Assembly: GCA_027600665.1 (NCBI GenBank)
Contig: JADGJL010000400.1
Location: 1 to 22,514, forward strand
DNA length: 22,514 nt
From: Irineochytrium annulatum
Lineage: Eukaryota > Chytridiomycota > Chytridiomycetes > Chytridiales > Chytridiaceae
Reading direction: 5' to 3'
Shown piece by piece: positions 1 to 11,500 of the stretch. A program made the position numbers and the translations under genes. Under the pieces are notes generated by a model that worked only from the letters and a program-made list of their open reading frames with translations, was not told where the DNA came from and made no database searches. Numbering within the stretch: the stretch's first letter is position 1; each line of letters opens with the position of its first letter.

Positions 1-2
1 CC

Positions 3-89
3 CAGGAGTGCGCGCAGGGAACTGTGTGCATCCAGGAGCTGTTCACGAGGATGCACGTCAGCCCTTGTGGATTCCCGTCCGGGTACTGA
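3..89 (+). CDS. possible last codons of a gene entering from the left
   Basis: The frame beginning at base 3 stays open for 28 codons and ends in TGA at 87-89. It reads as a plausible Cys-containing C-terminus (ends ...MHVSPCGFPSGY) and is followed about 110 bases later by an AATAAA. The other two plus frames also stay open into the 110s-130s, so the choice of frame rests on the protein-like look and the downstream polyadenylation signal. I do not recognise the family. It is only a terminal fragment, so no function is proposed. Confidence 0.3.
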   Translation, partial: QECAQGTVCIQELFTRMHVSPCGFPSGY

Positions 90-198
90 GTCCTTGGTTG
101 CGACGGTTGCTGAGCGGCCCTTCCTATCGTAGCTAGGCTACTTTGACTTTTCTTGTTATGCTATGTTGCCGCTACTTGGGCGGGTCTGGTTATCATCA

Positions 199-204
199 AT
201 AAAT
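199..204 (+). terminator. possible polyadenylation signal AATAAA
   Basis: A canonical AATAAA hexamer sits in AT-rich sequence about 110 bases past the TGA at 87-89. It would fit as the cleavage/polyadenylation signal of the plus-strand gene entering from the left. Such hexamers also occur by chance in AT-rich DNA. Confidence 0.3.
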
Positions 205-661
205 TATCATCGTCTTCTATCTCTTGCCACTGGCGCTGACTGTCTTGTGTGGGTACTTAAGAGAACAGTTTCCTGCAATCAATTCTTGTCGAGACAATAA
301 CACAGAACTAATCACTCCACCTCACCTCGGGCCAACTGCTCTGTATTGTCATAAAGGGTACGGCAAACAAGCAAATGTTATTAAAAAGAGGCAGACTTGG
401 ATTTACGGGGAGTGCACTGGCTCTGGTGGGAACCTTTCTGACAAGTACCGTGCGATGGGTCACCCTGCAACGTGGCCGCCGCAACGGGCGCAAACCTTAG
501 CGTTGCGTAAGAATGGGCTTGGAGCTTGGAGTATGACGTGAGGCGGCGAATACCGCTGCAAATCAATAATTCTCAGTGGAGTTAAAGCGTCACTGTGCAT
601 ATCTTTATGCTAAAGATACGATGCCTTTCTTGAGACACGTTTTTAGCCATCCCTTTTCCTA
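205..661. other. intergenic stretch, no supported gene
   Basis: Several short reading frames exist here on both strands, but none shows a recognisable domain, a good codon pattern or a convincing splice structure. I read it as the spacer between the left-hand gene end and the minus-strand block that ends at 662. Confidence 0.4.
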
Positions 662-1002
662 TCATGATCTCATAAACTCCTCGTCGGATTCATCGTCGGA
701 GTCCTTGATGACGGATGTCCTCTGGGCCGGGCATCTCCCTGTCCTACGCGGGCCCCTCCTCATGAAACACGACTCCGCAATAGAAGCGGAGTCATCGTCA
801 GCTCCGCCAGAAGTTGCGTTTCTTTTTTATCAAAGAGAGTTTTGCAAATGTGCAAAATGGATAGTTGAGCAGGAGAATTATACCTTCCGCCTCCTTCGTT
901 GTCCTCATTCGGAGTACGCACTGCCCTGTCCGTCACCTCCTTCTCACCTTCCGGCTCCTCCTCTTTCATCAACCCGCTTAGCGATGTTGTACACCTCGAT
1001 CT
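662..1002 (-). CDS. 3' end of an unidentified minus-strand gene (two exons)
   Basis: The last exon (662-821) ends with TGA at 662-664 and encodes an acidic, Ser/Asp-rich tail (...VIKDSDDESDEEFMRS). It joins in phase across a 62-bp intron (822-883, donor GTATAA, acceptor AAAAAAG) to an upstream block (884 to about 1002) rich in Glu and Lys (KEEEPEGEKEVTDRAV...). The phase match (AG|A) and the shared charged composition support a real splice. The acceptor is preceded by A, which I also accept at the dynein intron acceptor at 9505. The upstream block is open only back to stops at 1003-1008, so the preceding splice site is unresolved. Acidic C-terminal tails like this are common in nuclear proteins, but nothing here identifies a family. 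Confidence 0.35.
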
Positions 1003-2000
1003 TTATCACCGACCCTCCGCGTCGCCTCATGCAGGTCATCCTCGCCGCCCATCTGCTCGTCCTCTTCACCGACTCCGTCGCGCTGTGGTCGACGCCCACG
1101 CCTCTGCCGTGGTCGCTTCCTTCCCACAAACCACACCTCGACGGCCATCACGATGCCGTAGAACGTCCGCGGCATCGCAAGCGTGCGCCCTCCAGGCCGG
1201 CGAAATTTTCTATGCCGTCGCAGTGAGAGCGCTGGGCCGCCTGCTCGGCGCTCTTCTCGCGCGGGTCGATGAAGGGTGGTGTCGGCGGGCTCGTCGCAGG
1301 GTGTGGTGACGAAGGGACGGCCCCAGTTGGGCTCCGCCGTGGTGGAGTCGTGTGCCGCGGAAAACTTAACAAGGAGGTCGCCCATGCCACGGGTGGTGGA
1401 GATGGAGGCGTTATTGGCAGAGGCCGTTGCTAAGGTAACGGTTGTAGGGGTCAGAATGAGAATTGGCCGACAGGAGATCGGGGCTCAGGAAGTGGAAACC
1501 CGTGGGATTGTCAGAGGTGGGGGAGGTCGCAGTCGGGCAGAGAGATGGGGTCCGAGAAGACGTGCGCAGTGCGTCGACGATGGCGTTGACTGTAACGACG
1601 ACGATGACGGCGGGGAAGCCCTTCTTCCATGACGGAAGGAGAGGAAAGAATACTCGGCAGTCTGGCAGACGCGGTCGATGTTGAAGTTGAAGAGCTGATG
1701 TGTAGGTGCTCGTTCGCGAGCGGGGTCAAGCAAGGTCTCTTTCGGCGAAGAGGGAAAACAAAAAGCTAGTGCCGCGTCACTCGAGATCGGGCCGAGTTGC
1801 ATCCTCGGCGAGCCGCCACGGCATCCTTCGTTGGCTGGTGATCGTTGCAAGGTAGGAAATTCTCTTCCACTCGCGCCTGGACATCAATGTTCGAATGCCT
1901 TGCCTGAATGCAAATCGCACAAGACCAAATCGCCGTCGACGAGCCCGAGGACCGACCACGTTCTAGCCGGAGTGCGGGCCCGAGGAGAAGATGGTCTCAT
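1003..2000 (-). pseudogene. minus-strand coding-like blocks in shifting frames
   Basis: Several blocks have strong C/G-ending codon use on the minus strand, but in different frames. From the 5' side they are: an ATG at 2000 opening about 32 codons (contains WSVLGLVDGDLVLCDLHS) up to a possible GC donor CAG|GCAAGG at 1903; a hydrophobic segment KKGFPAVIVVVTVNAIV at about 1576-1626; about 1285-1400 (contains FSAAHDSTTAEPNWGRPFVT); about 1165-1290 (contains FIDPREKSAEQAAQRSHCDG) one base out of frame with the previous block; and RTFYGIVMAVEVWFVG near 1110-1160. I see no intron signals between some adjacent blocks, which favours frameshift decay or assembly indels over clean splicing. The reverse strand is also open in places because the region is GC-rich, so even the strand is not secure. 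Confidence 0.25.
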
Positions 2001-2226
2001 TGAGGGCCAAGAAGGCTTAAGTCATTTTTCAGGATCTCCTCCGTGCATCTGATCGCCAGGAAGTGTGTGTGAGTTTGAGGGCACGGTTTGCCCAGACTCC
2101 TCTCTCATACGCTTCAGTTATATCTCTCTGTTGTGTCTGTCAAGCACATCTTATCTCGTATTGCAACATCTCCCACATAGTCATGGGGTCTGGGTAAACT
2201 TTCGGTAAAGCCCAGTTAAAGGCAAT
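2001..2226. other. spacer upstream of a small ORF, nothing recognised
   Basis: This stretch is pyrimidine-rich in part and contains no domain-bearing reading frame. It could include promoter sequence for either the minus-strand block starting near 2000 or the small plus-strand ORF at 2227. No defined element was seen. Confidence 0.3.
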
Positions 2227-2457
2227 ATGGACAACACTGCGCTAGGGTATCCGCAGCAAAACGAAGGAAATGAGGGGATTCAACAACAACGGACGGAGCT
2301 TCATAAAACTGTCTTCGGCTCTCCTCCGTTATCGACACGTAGTGAGGCTGCCGCGAGAGCAGTGGATGGCTTGATGGTCACCTTGAGCGATGATCATGTC
2401 GAAATCAATCTACAAGTCTACAATCAACAAGGGAAACCTCCCGCCGAACAGTTATAA
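2227..2457 (+). CDS. small hypothetical protein, 76 aa
   Basis: An uninterrupted ATG-to-TAA frame has an acceptable start context (CAATATGG). The product is hydrophilic and Gln-rich near the N-terminus (PQQNEGNEGIQQQRTELHK) with a more regular C-terminal half (VDGLMVTLSDDHVEINLQVY). No signal peptide, membrane segment or known motif is visible, and I do not recognise it. It converges tail-to-tail with the dynein gene: their stop codons are about 85 bases apart. No AATAAA follows on the plus strand, which weakens the case. It may be a genuine small protein, the last exon of a larger gene, or a chance ORF. Confidence 0.35.
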   Translation: MDNTALGYPQQNEGNEGIQQQRTELHKTVFGSPPLSTRSEAAARAVDGLMVTLSDDHVEINLQVYNQQGKPPAEQL

Positions 2458-2477
2458 AAGCAGTGTACAGGAATCGC

Positions 2478-2483
2478 TTTATT
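2478..2483 (-). terminator. polyadenylation signal of the dynein gene
   Basis: AATAAA on the minus strand (TTTATT on the plus strand) lies about 58 bases downstream of the dynein stop codon at 2541-2543. That distance suits a short 3' UTR. It lies just beyond the end of the convergent small ORF. Confidence 0.55.
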
Positions 2484-2540
2484 GACATGCAAGTAATTAG
2501 TCTAAAACAGCACTTTATCAAAATAACCCAAAGACCCTCT

Positions 2541-5500
2541 CTAATCTATACTGCATAGTAAAGCCACACCCCCCAGAATCCATTTTTGAGGTCTTTCCTT
2601 GGTTTTTAGGTTGAATGTCCAGATAAAGGTTGGGCCACGCTGTCTTGTCCGGTACACGGGGCACTCATACACACCCTTCGTCTCCTTTTTATCAACCGGA
2701 ATAGCCCTGAAAAAAGGACGGCGGATAAATAACGATATCGTACCACGCGAGAACATATTGAACTTACCTAATGTAAATGACAGGCATTGCGGGCGTCAGG
2801 TCCTTCAATAAAGCCTCCTGGATCATCCCCGTGTTCGTGTCCCACCTTGCCCCCTCCATAAACAGTCCATGAATGTAAGCACCTTCCCTCGGCGCGCCTG
2901 AGAACTCCTCCTTCGCCTTCTTGGTCACGTCAACTGTCAGAACCATCCGGTCGAGGGGCCACTCGCTCTTCCTGGCGGTCGTCTGCATGACGGCCGTAAG
3001 GAACGACTGCGGGTTGAACAGCCCACAGAGCCAGACCACCGGGGGCAGCTGGAACTCTGCCACCCAGTTCTCAAGCTCTTTGATTCGCAACAGGAGGTCC
3101 GCGTACCACGTCGCTAAACCAGCTAGCGAAGGGAAGGCTAGCTTCTCCCAGGACGCTGGCACTTGGTTTAGGAACAAACTGTTCATGAGCGTCTCCATGT
3201 GTTCGGTAATGGTAAGGTCTCCCTTCAACCCAAGCTCAAGCTCTTTCAGCGATCTCCGGATTTCGGTCGTGAGAATCGACATCCGGTCGCATTCCTGAAT
3301 CGCAACGGAGATGTATGGCGTCCGTTCCTCGACCTTTGCAATGAGTTCCGCTACATTGAAGTTCTCGGGCAGGACTGCGAGAATGTCCTCGATTACGGAC
3401 TTAACCTTCTCGTCCTTGCTCTGCGACGTTCCACCTGAAGAGTCTTGAGGTTGCATCTCAAGCATGGTCTGGAAAAGTTTCTCGGCCATTTTCGTCAGCA
3501 CTCCAATTTCGGCGTTCGGGTGAAGGCCATAGAGATAGGGTGTTTCAGGAGGAAGGTTCTCGTCGATGTATCGGTGATACTCCTTGTAATCGGATGTCGG
3601 AGGGGCTAAGAACCCGGGAGCAAGTTCGAACTGGCCCTCAAGCATTTCCTCTCGTAAATAAACGTCAAGGTAAGCGCAGCAAAGACGTCTGGAAACGAAA
3701 TTTGTTAGCATCTTTCAAAATAAAAAATTCGGGCTGCGTTACCTGTCCCAATCATCGGAAATATGGCCACCGTACATAATCTCTCCGAAAATGTATCTTA
3801 AGTCCGTCCAAGGGATCTTGGGGAAGGGCTAGATATGGCTTAGGTAAACACCAGCTTCATATAAAAGAGAAGGCCGACATACCTCGAGGTAGTTGTACAG
3901 GACATCGGACGAAATCATCAAATCACCGGTGCTGAACGGGTAAGGCTTATTCCAGCCTTGTGTTCCAAACTTCCTTCGCTCGAGGATAACAGCGTGGAAG
4001 TAGCAAAGAGCGAAGAGAATCGTCTTGAACTCGGCGTCCTTTGAACATCTCTCAAGGGTCTCCTGAGTGAAATTGTCGAGTGCTCTGTGAATGTTGGCTT
4101 GCATTCCCGTCGGCGGCTCGTTTGTGATCTTAATTGAAGCCTGCAAAATCGAAATCGGAATAATGTGGAACTGGGGGTCACCAGCGGGCTCGGCCGAGAG
4201 GAACACACGGAAGTCCGGGTGGGCGCCAATGGATAGGGCCTCCAGCTTCTTCTCTAGAATAGGGAGCCACTTGGCGACCAGATGTATATTTTCAAGCATA
4301 ACCCATCCACCCTCCTTGTAGGCCAGATCAAGCTTTTGTTCCGCGATAATTTCTTGGCCCTGCCCGAGGGAGACGTTGTGGAAGTTCTTATTGTCTTCGC
4401 TGACGCCTCTCTCCCTTCCAAGGGCCTCAACTTCCTTCACGGGGTCGACACCAGGAGAGAGAATAAAGAACATTGGCGTCGCGGGCTTCATCTCCTCGAA
4501 TGACTTAACGAGAGGCACGCGGGTCGAGTCGATATATTTATTCCCCATCTTTACGGCGATGAAGTTCCGAACCGCGTAAGTCATCCTGTCCGGCCTCAAG
4601 CACCTCAGGATACAAAGTTTCTGAAGTGGCGTCTTGTTCTTCCATTCTTGCGGCAGCTTCTCGCTCTCGGGGCACTCATTCTCGCAGTATTTCTTCCATT
4701 GCTTCGAAGACCCCTCAATGTCGGACGCGAGAGTTCTGAACTGCTCCAGATTTGAAAGTGCCTTAACCATGCCCCAACTACTCGGCGAAAGCCAGTCCAT
4801 CGGGCTCGCCAAATTCGGAATCTTTGGCCCTCTGAGCAAAAAGTCGAGCTCGACGGGGTCTAAGTCATCATTGGCGTGAAGGATTTGGAATGTCATCTGA
4901 GCGCTGAAGATCAGCTTGTCGCGCTCGAAAAGACCTCTGGTGGTATAGATGAAAAGCATGTGGGTGATGGAGTCAATCAGAAGTAATACACGTTCTTTAA
5001 TGTCCTCAGACGCCTCGGCACGACCGATGGCATTCTGGAACACGACCTTGTACGCGTTTAGCGAGTACTGGTACATAGGATGGATCTGCCACAAGTCGTT
5101 GAGGAGGAAGTAGAGCAGAGATGATCGGGCGGCCACAGGGCGGTACAGCTCACGAGTCTCGTTGATCTTCTTTTCGGTCTTCTTCGCTTCTTCGACCTTT
5201 TGCTCAATATCGGTTGCAGTTGACTTCGTAGTTTCTAAGTTCTCCACTAGCGCCGTATCGCCCAGGAAGTTGCCTTGAGCTGCAGACAATCGGGAAAGAA
5301 GTGCGTCTTCGAGTTCGGTCAGCCTGATCTTAAACTCATTCTGTTGTTTTGTTAACTCCGCCTTCGTCCGCTCCAGATCGGGTCGCTCAATGTTGACGAC
5401 ATCGGCGAGAAGCTGGTCCTCCAGACCTGCACATCACGTCGTAAGAATTGCGCGGAATTAAGCGATATACAGTACCTGCAATTGTGACTGTGAAATTAAT

Positions 5501-8500
5501 TAAGGTCGTTTGCGCCTGAATTTCAGGAGGGTAGTGCGGGTTCGCTCTCCTGGTCTGCAGTATGAGCTTAAAGCGCTGGTCGTACTCCACTTCCTGCAAC
5601 AATATCAGTGCAACCCTCTAACCTTGCTTTACCTTGTCCCCCATCTTGATGTATTTTCCTTTTTTGATAGTTTCGCGACCAAGAATTGAGTTGAGAACCG
5701 GATCGATTGACTCGGCAATGTCCTCAATTAGAACGGTCTCTCCCGAGGATACGGCCTTTTCGATCAGCTCCAGATAACCTCGTGCACCCAATCGAACGAT
5801 CTTCAAGTTAGGGCCCTCGCGGTTTTTAATCCATGTAACACCTAGAAGAGTTAACATACAAACCGCAATTATTGCAAGTTGTTTACCTTGAAGCTGTGGA
5901 TCGATAATGAGAGGCCATCTCTTACAATTTATCGACATTGTCGCGTTTTCAAGCGACACCCGGTCTGTTGGAAGACTCTCGTTGTTCCACTTTGCAATTT
6001 CAGCACTTGAAGTCAGAATAGCAAGAGGATCTAGGTCATCTGACAACGGTACTTTCTCAGGGTTGTCGTCCGTCCGTAAGTACTTGAACCAGTTATCCTG
6101 CAAAAGTTCCTCGCGGTATCTTTTGCTAAAGCAACCGACATACGAGACAAATGCAGCGCTGACTAGCACGTCACCTGCTAGTGTTTTCTCCTGCTCTTTA
6201 AATTTTCCAACAGCTTCACTCCACCGGACCTTCTCGCTCGCGAGACCATTCACAAGACGGTTAGCAAGAATGATGGTTTCTTGCGTAGATCGGGCCTCCT
6301 CCTCGCAGCGAAGTTTGTCTTCCGTGGCCTTCTCGAACTTCGCCTTCAAGTCCGCAAGGTTCTTGTCAAGCTCCCCAATCTTCGACTGGATGTCTCGGAG
6401 CCTTGCCTGAGAGATCTGCAACTCCGCGTTTGCTGATTCGAGCGCTTTTCTCTTCGGCTCGACGTCGCAATACACGTTGTAGTAGCCTACAATGTTCACA
6501 ACCCAAGCGCACAGACCAGCTGCGGCAATTGATTTGTTCTTCATGAACTCCTCGTTAAAGTTCGGGTCGGAAAGATACGGTTGGAGGGCTTCGAGGTTGG
6601 ACGCATCAATCTTCTCCTTGTTAAAGGTCACCAAAGATTCGAGGAAGGAGTCCACTTTCGCCATCATATTTTTCGCCGCCTTCCATGACCGATCTTTGGC
6701 AATCTTTCCGGCCGGGCTTAGAAGAACCATAACAGCTGCGACCGTGTTCTGCACATCTTGCGACGGGGAACCGAATGACTTCAACTCCGTCAAGTTGGCT
6801 TTGTTTAAAGTGTCCAATGCGGAAGAGGCAGCTGCTAGCGCGGGTTCTGCTGCCTGAAGGTCGTTTTGACATGAAGCGGCCTTCTCAGAGACCTCTTTCG
6901 TGAACGCGTCGACCTTCTTTTCTTCCTCCGCAGCAATAGCTTTTTCTTTGTTGACTTTCTCGGTGTCGATCCCGACCCTCTCAATAAGGCGAAGAGCCTC
7001 CTCATTCTTTGCCTTAAGGTCGACTTCCTGGAATGCAAGCTTCGCCTTGAGATCATCGACCTGAGCTGCCGTCGACTGAAGCTTAGTAAGACCATTTTCC
7101 AGCCGATCCATTGACTTCGTTAACTCCTGTGACTTCCGCTCGAGCATCTCCTTATACAGCGATATTAAAGCAAGGAACGACTTCGGCGTTGTATAGTTAT
7201 ATCGCTTTTCGTTCAAAAGATACTTCTTCGATACACCATTCACGGATTGATGCGCGAAAGACATGAACTTAGTGACACATCCTTTCAGATGCGCCGGTAC
7301 AAGGTCGCAAGTCGAAATGAAGCGAGTAGCGACAGAGTTCAAAGCTTCATCTGGCCACTCGTGGAACCAGTCGATCATCGTGCAGTTAACGATTGCAGGG
7401 AATTTACGGCACCGCGATCTAAGGGTGTTTCCGACCGGCGAGAAACAAAGAACCAACTTCAGGTTTTTCCGAACGATTCGAATGAAGATGTCCCAGCAGA
7501 CCTCCCGAGTGTCAATTAAACCAAGAGCCTTTACTTCATTTCTCGTCGCATTAATAATGTTGTCGACTTCTTCGTCAGGGAATAGTCCCGGGATATTTCC
7601 GGAAGCCAGCATGTCGTTGATCAGAACGAGGAACTTCTCGTCTGCGACTTGGCTGTCTGTGAGTAAGAACATGATCTGGTTCTTCTTGACACCCGTCTTC
7701 GTGTAGAGAGCCGAAAGGTCCGTCTTTAAATCGTTGATTGAATATCCCTTCCGAATGGTGATTTGGAAAACCTCCATATTGGAAATGAAAGCCGCTAGCC
7801 GCGACAGAGATTGCTTTCCAGATCCTCCAACTCCTACAAGGAGAGCGTTACCTCGGGGGCTCTCCAAAATCCTGTTGATGCGACAGATATGCGACATAGC
7901 GTCTTCAAAGAGGACGAGGTTCATTGCGGCAAAGCTTTCATCGTATTGCTGCGGAAGGTGTAAGTACGTTACCATACCGATGTCCTTACCAATTGCGCTT
8001 CATCTAATAGCTTTTTTAAGGCTGCCCAGTCTTTAATAGCCCCATACTTCGGTTCGCCGATACCCAGTGCGAAGTGAGTATATATGATAGGATCAGCGTT
8101 GACAATGGATTGATCCATATCGTCGAACGTTTTCTTCGCAATCTCTTGCTGGAATTTCTGAAGCTGTTGCGAGTCGGAAGTCTCAATCATCTTGTCCGCA
8201 TAAGTTCGAGTTGTCTCGTGCAGCCACAGCCTGACGAGGTCGATAGGCTCTTTTAAGGTCTCTTTGTTGGAGAAGAGAATGCCTTGAAAAATGTTTGAAA
8301 GATCCCGAAGGTTGAAAATATAGTGGAATTTCACGGCGGACGGGAGAAACACTGCTGACACTTTCTTGTGAAGGCCAAGCGTTGCAGTTACAAGCTTTTC
8401 AGATATCTTCTGAATAGACGGCGTGAAGATTTTTAAATGAGCCTGCAAAATTTGGAGATATATGCTCTACAAGACATGTTTAGCACTGCGTAAGTTAGAG

Positions 8501-11500
8501 AGCCGCACCTGTAAAGATTCGACGCCGGGGAAGTTCACGGCAAAGGAGGCAAAATGCCGACCAAGTCGTCCACTAATTGTGAAAGAGCCTGCCGTTGGAT
8601 TCATGCATGCGACTGTAAACGTATAAGTACAGCTCAGAAACAAGATCATGTAACAATACCGTATTGGCAGTTGTGAATTTCCTTTAGCGTCAGTTTTGCC
8701 CGGTCATACCAGTGTTTGTAATCAAGATGTTGACGAAGAAGGGTATGTGGGCTGGCGGTACCGTACTTATCAACTTCCGGCATGTTCAAATCATCCAAAA
8801 AGTAAATCAACTTCTTAGTGCCTGAAAAAAGTTAAGCAAGCGCTCGCGCGAAAATGCCATTCACCTGGAGGGCCGTAGTTTCTACCGGCTTTCTTCTCCA
8901 AAGGCTTTTCCAACACCGACTGCAAAGACCAAGCAGTTGTGTAGAAGTTGAAAGGAACGTTCACGATGAGACGGTCCTCTCCATAAGAGTAAAGCTTGTC
9001 TTGCATCAAAACAGTTTTACCGCACCCGGCATTTCCTATAAGAAGGACGGGCTTCCCGTTGTCTGCGAGGACATCAAGAAGATATCTCAGACGAGTAGTT
9101 TCCGCAGTATGAACGAGGACCGAAGATAGCGGCATATCCGGATCGTATTCGTATTGCGGAATAATGTCAGTCCACGGTGCAAAGCGTTTGCTCTCTGCTT
9201 CGACGAAGTAGTCGAACACTGTGCCTTGAGCAGGAAATTTGATTGTCTAATAAACAAGTCAACGATCTACAGTTCTCTATCTTTCTACCTTAAATTCGCT
9301 ATTCCACCATTTCGAAAACTCGGTGCGGTAATCAACAATTTGATCTTGGAACACGCATCCACCGAATGCCCATACAGCTGCAAATACAAAGTAAATCTCA
9401 AACCACTCCTTGTCGCAACCCTTAGGGGTATTAGCGGGAGTCAATAATCCCTCAAGGATGTTACAGAGGGCAACGACCAGCGAAAACTCTTCGACGTTCG
9501 CCATCTTTTTTTTAAATAGATTAGATACATCAACATATCCTCACTAACCTTAAATCTGGCAGACCGCAAAGCGTCCAAGCATGGGTTTACGTATCTGTCG
9601 AATAGGACGGATAAGCTTGACTTTTCCGCAGCATCCTCCCTTTTATCCAGCCACGACTGGACGTAAGGATTCCAACCCAAATCAGTCGTATTCAAGTACA
9701 AAATGCCGGCTCGAGAAACAGTAGCCGGCGTGGCGTACTTCAAGTCGCCAATCTCGAATATAAGTCTCATATACGGCTTCAACGGGATCCGCTCGTTAGA
9801 CGCGAGGGTCAGCATCTTGTTGTCATCCATAACTGTGTTCAAACTTTCTATCCAGTTGGGATCAATATCACCATCAAGAATCATCCATTTAGGGTCTATG
9901 CCGGGCATGGACGCCTGGTCACGGAGAATACTGGAGAAAAGCCCATCCTTCCACTCTCGTGTTGCCGGGTTAATGCAACCGAACAAGTCGTCGGTACTAA
10001 CAGCTTTTGGGTTTAAATCTTGTACCACACATTTCCGACCCATGTTGACGTATGTGCGAGCGAGCATTTTCCAGATCTGGGACTTTCCAGTCCCTCCGTT
10101 ACCAATGATAAAGACGCAGTGTCGAACGGCCATCAGTTCATCAAGCTGTACCACTTTCAGAACGAATATGTCCTCTGCTTGCAGACCGTTCTCGACTATA
10201 GACGTGGATTAAAGCGAAATCTCAAGCGATTCTTCCTACCTGTCGCCTTCCTAATTTCATCTTCGAGCTTCTCGTTCCGTTTGCGAATCACTTCGATTTT
10301 GGGGAAAAGGTCACCAATCAAACCCATAAACACTTGCAAATCATCCGTAACAATCTTCGGCAAGTTGAAATCTCGAAGTGCCCTCATCAGAACGTTTTCT
10401 TCCGGAACCGAAGGGTCGGAACGCTTGAGTGATCCGGCAACGACTAAGACGGACTTGATCGCTCGCAAACCCCAATCGTAGTGGTCCTGTTTGGACAGGA
10501 GCTCTCTGTTCAACTTGTATAAAGTGAAGAACTTGCGCGCCAAAGCGCTGGCTTCAATAAACCCTTCCGCCATAAGATTGATTTCGCAAATCAGCTCCAG
10601 GTTCGGCACGACCATAGAGCAAGGTCGGAACAGCGCCTTGATGTTCTCCGGGAGTTCTGTTCGGCCGGCGTATCCGGGATTCATAGTAATGAATGCACCA
10701 ACAGTTCGGCACAGGCTAATTTCTTCGCCCTGGAAAATAAATCTGGTCTTCTTGAAACGAAGAGCGTCTTGGATAGACTTTACTTGAGTGGCGACGACGG
10801 ACAAAACTTCAACTGAGATACGGTTGAATTCGTCGAAGCAACCCCAAGTCCCGGATTGAGCAAGACCCTTGAAAATGTTCCCAATGGATTTGTAGTCCAT
10901 CTGCTCGGAGCAGTTGAAGACATAGACCATAATCGCCAGAGCTTTTCCTAAGTCTTTAACCGTTTCAGTTTTTCCACTGTAAAAGATTAGCAACTCATTT
11001 TCACTTTTACTAGCTTACGTTCCCGCAGGCCCTGCTGGGGCGCCGCCCATGATAAGATGAAGAGATTGCGTTAAAGTGATGTAACACCTATCAGTTAACG
11101 CCGTAATGACCAAACGAGGCGTATTTCCTAAGTACTCGTAATTGTAGCGGAAAACAGCATCGCAAATGTTTATAAAGCAATCGGCTTGGTCTTCATCCCA
11201 TCGTAATCGCAGCTGACATTGCCAACTGAAACACTGTGCGTTTTCAGCTTTCTCTGTTATCAGCTTTGCAACCTGATCTCGCGCATGAACATCTAAAACA
11301 CAGACGGTCATAATCATTTGCCGATGGTTACTGGTCAGTTCTCCTTGGACGAGAGCAATTAAAGAGGTCAGTTGATTGACTTGCTTCTTGTAGTAGTCCT
11401 TAACCGCGTTCTCATAGCCCTCTTCAAGCCTTGCGAACGCAGCATTCACTTCGGTCGTCCACCAGATTTGTGTGCCCGCCAACGTTATCTGAGCGGGATG

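Noticed and set aside
576..1226. 216-codon plus-strand frame with a hydrophobic stretch (RRLMQVILAAHLLVLFTDSV)
   Set aside because: The region is GC-rich and open on both strands. The minus-strand blocks join to a well-phased spliced 3' end, and the first half of the plus frame has no coding character. I cannot fully exclude it.
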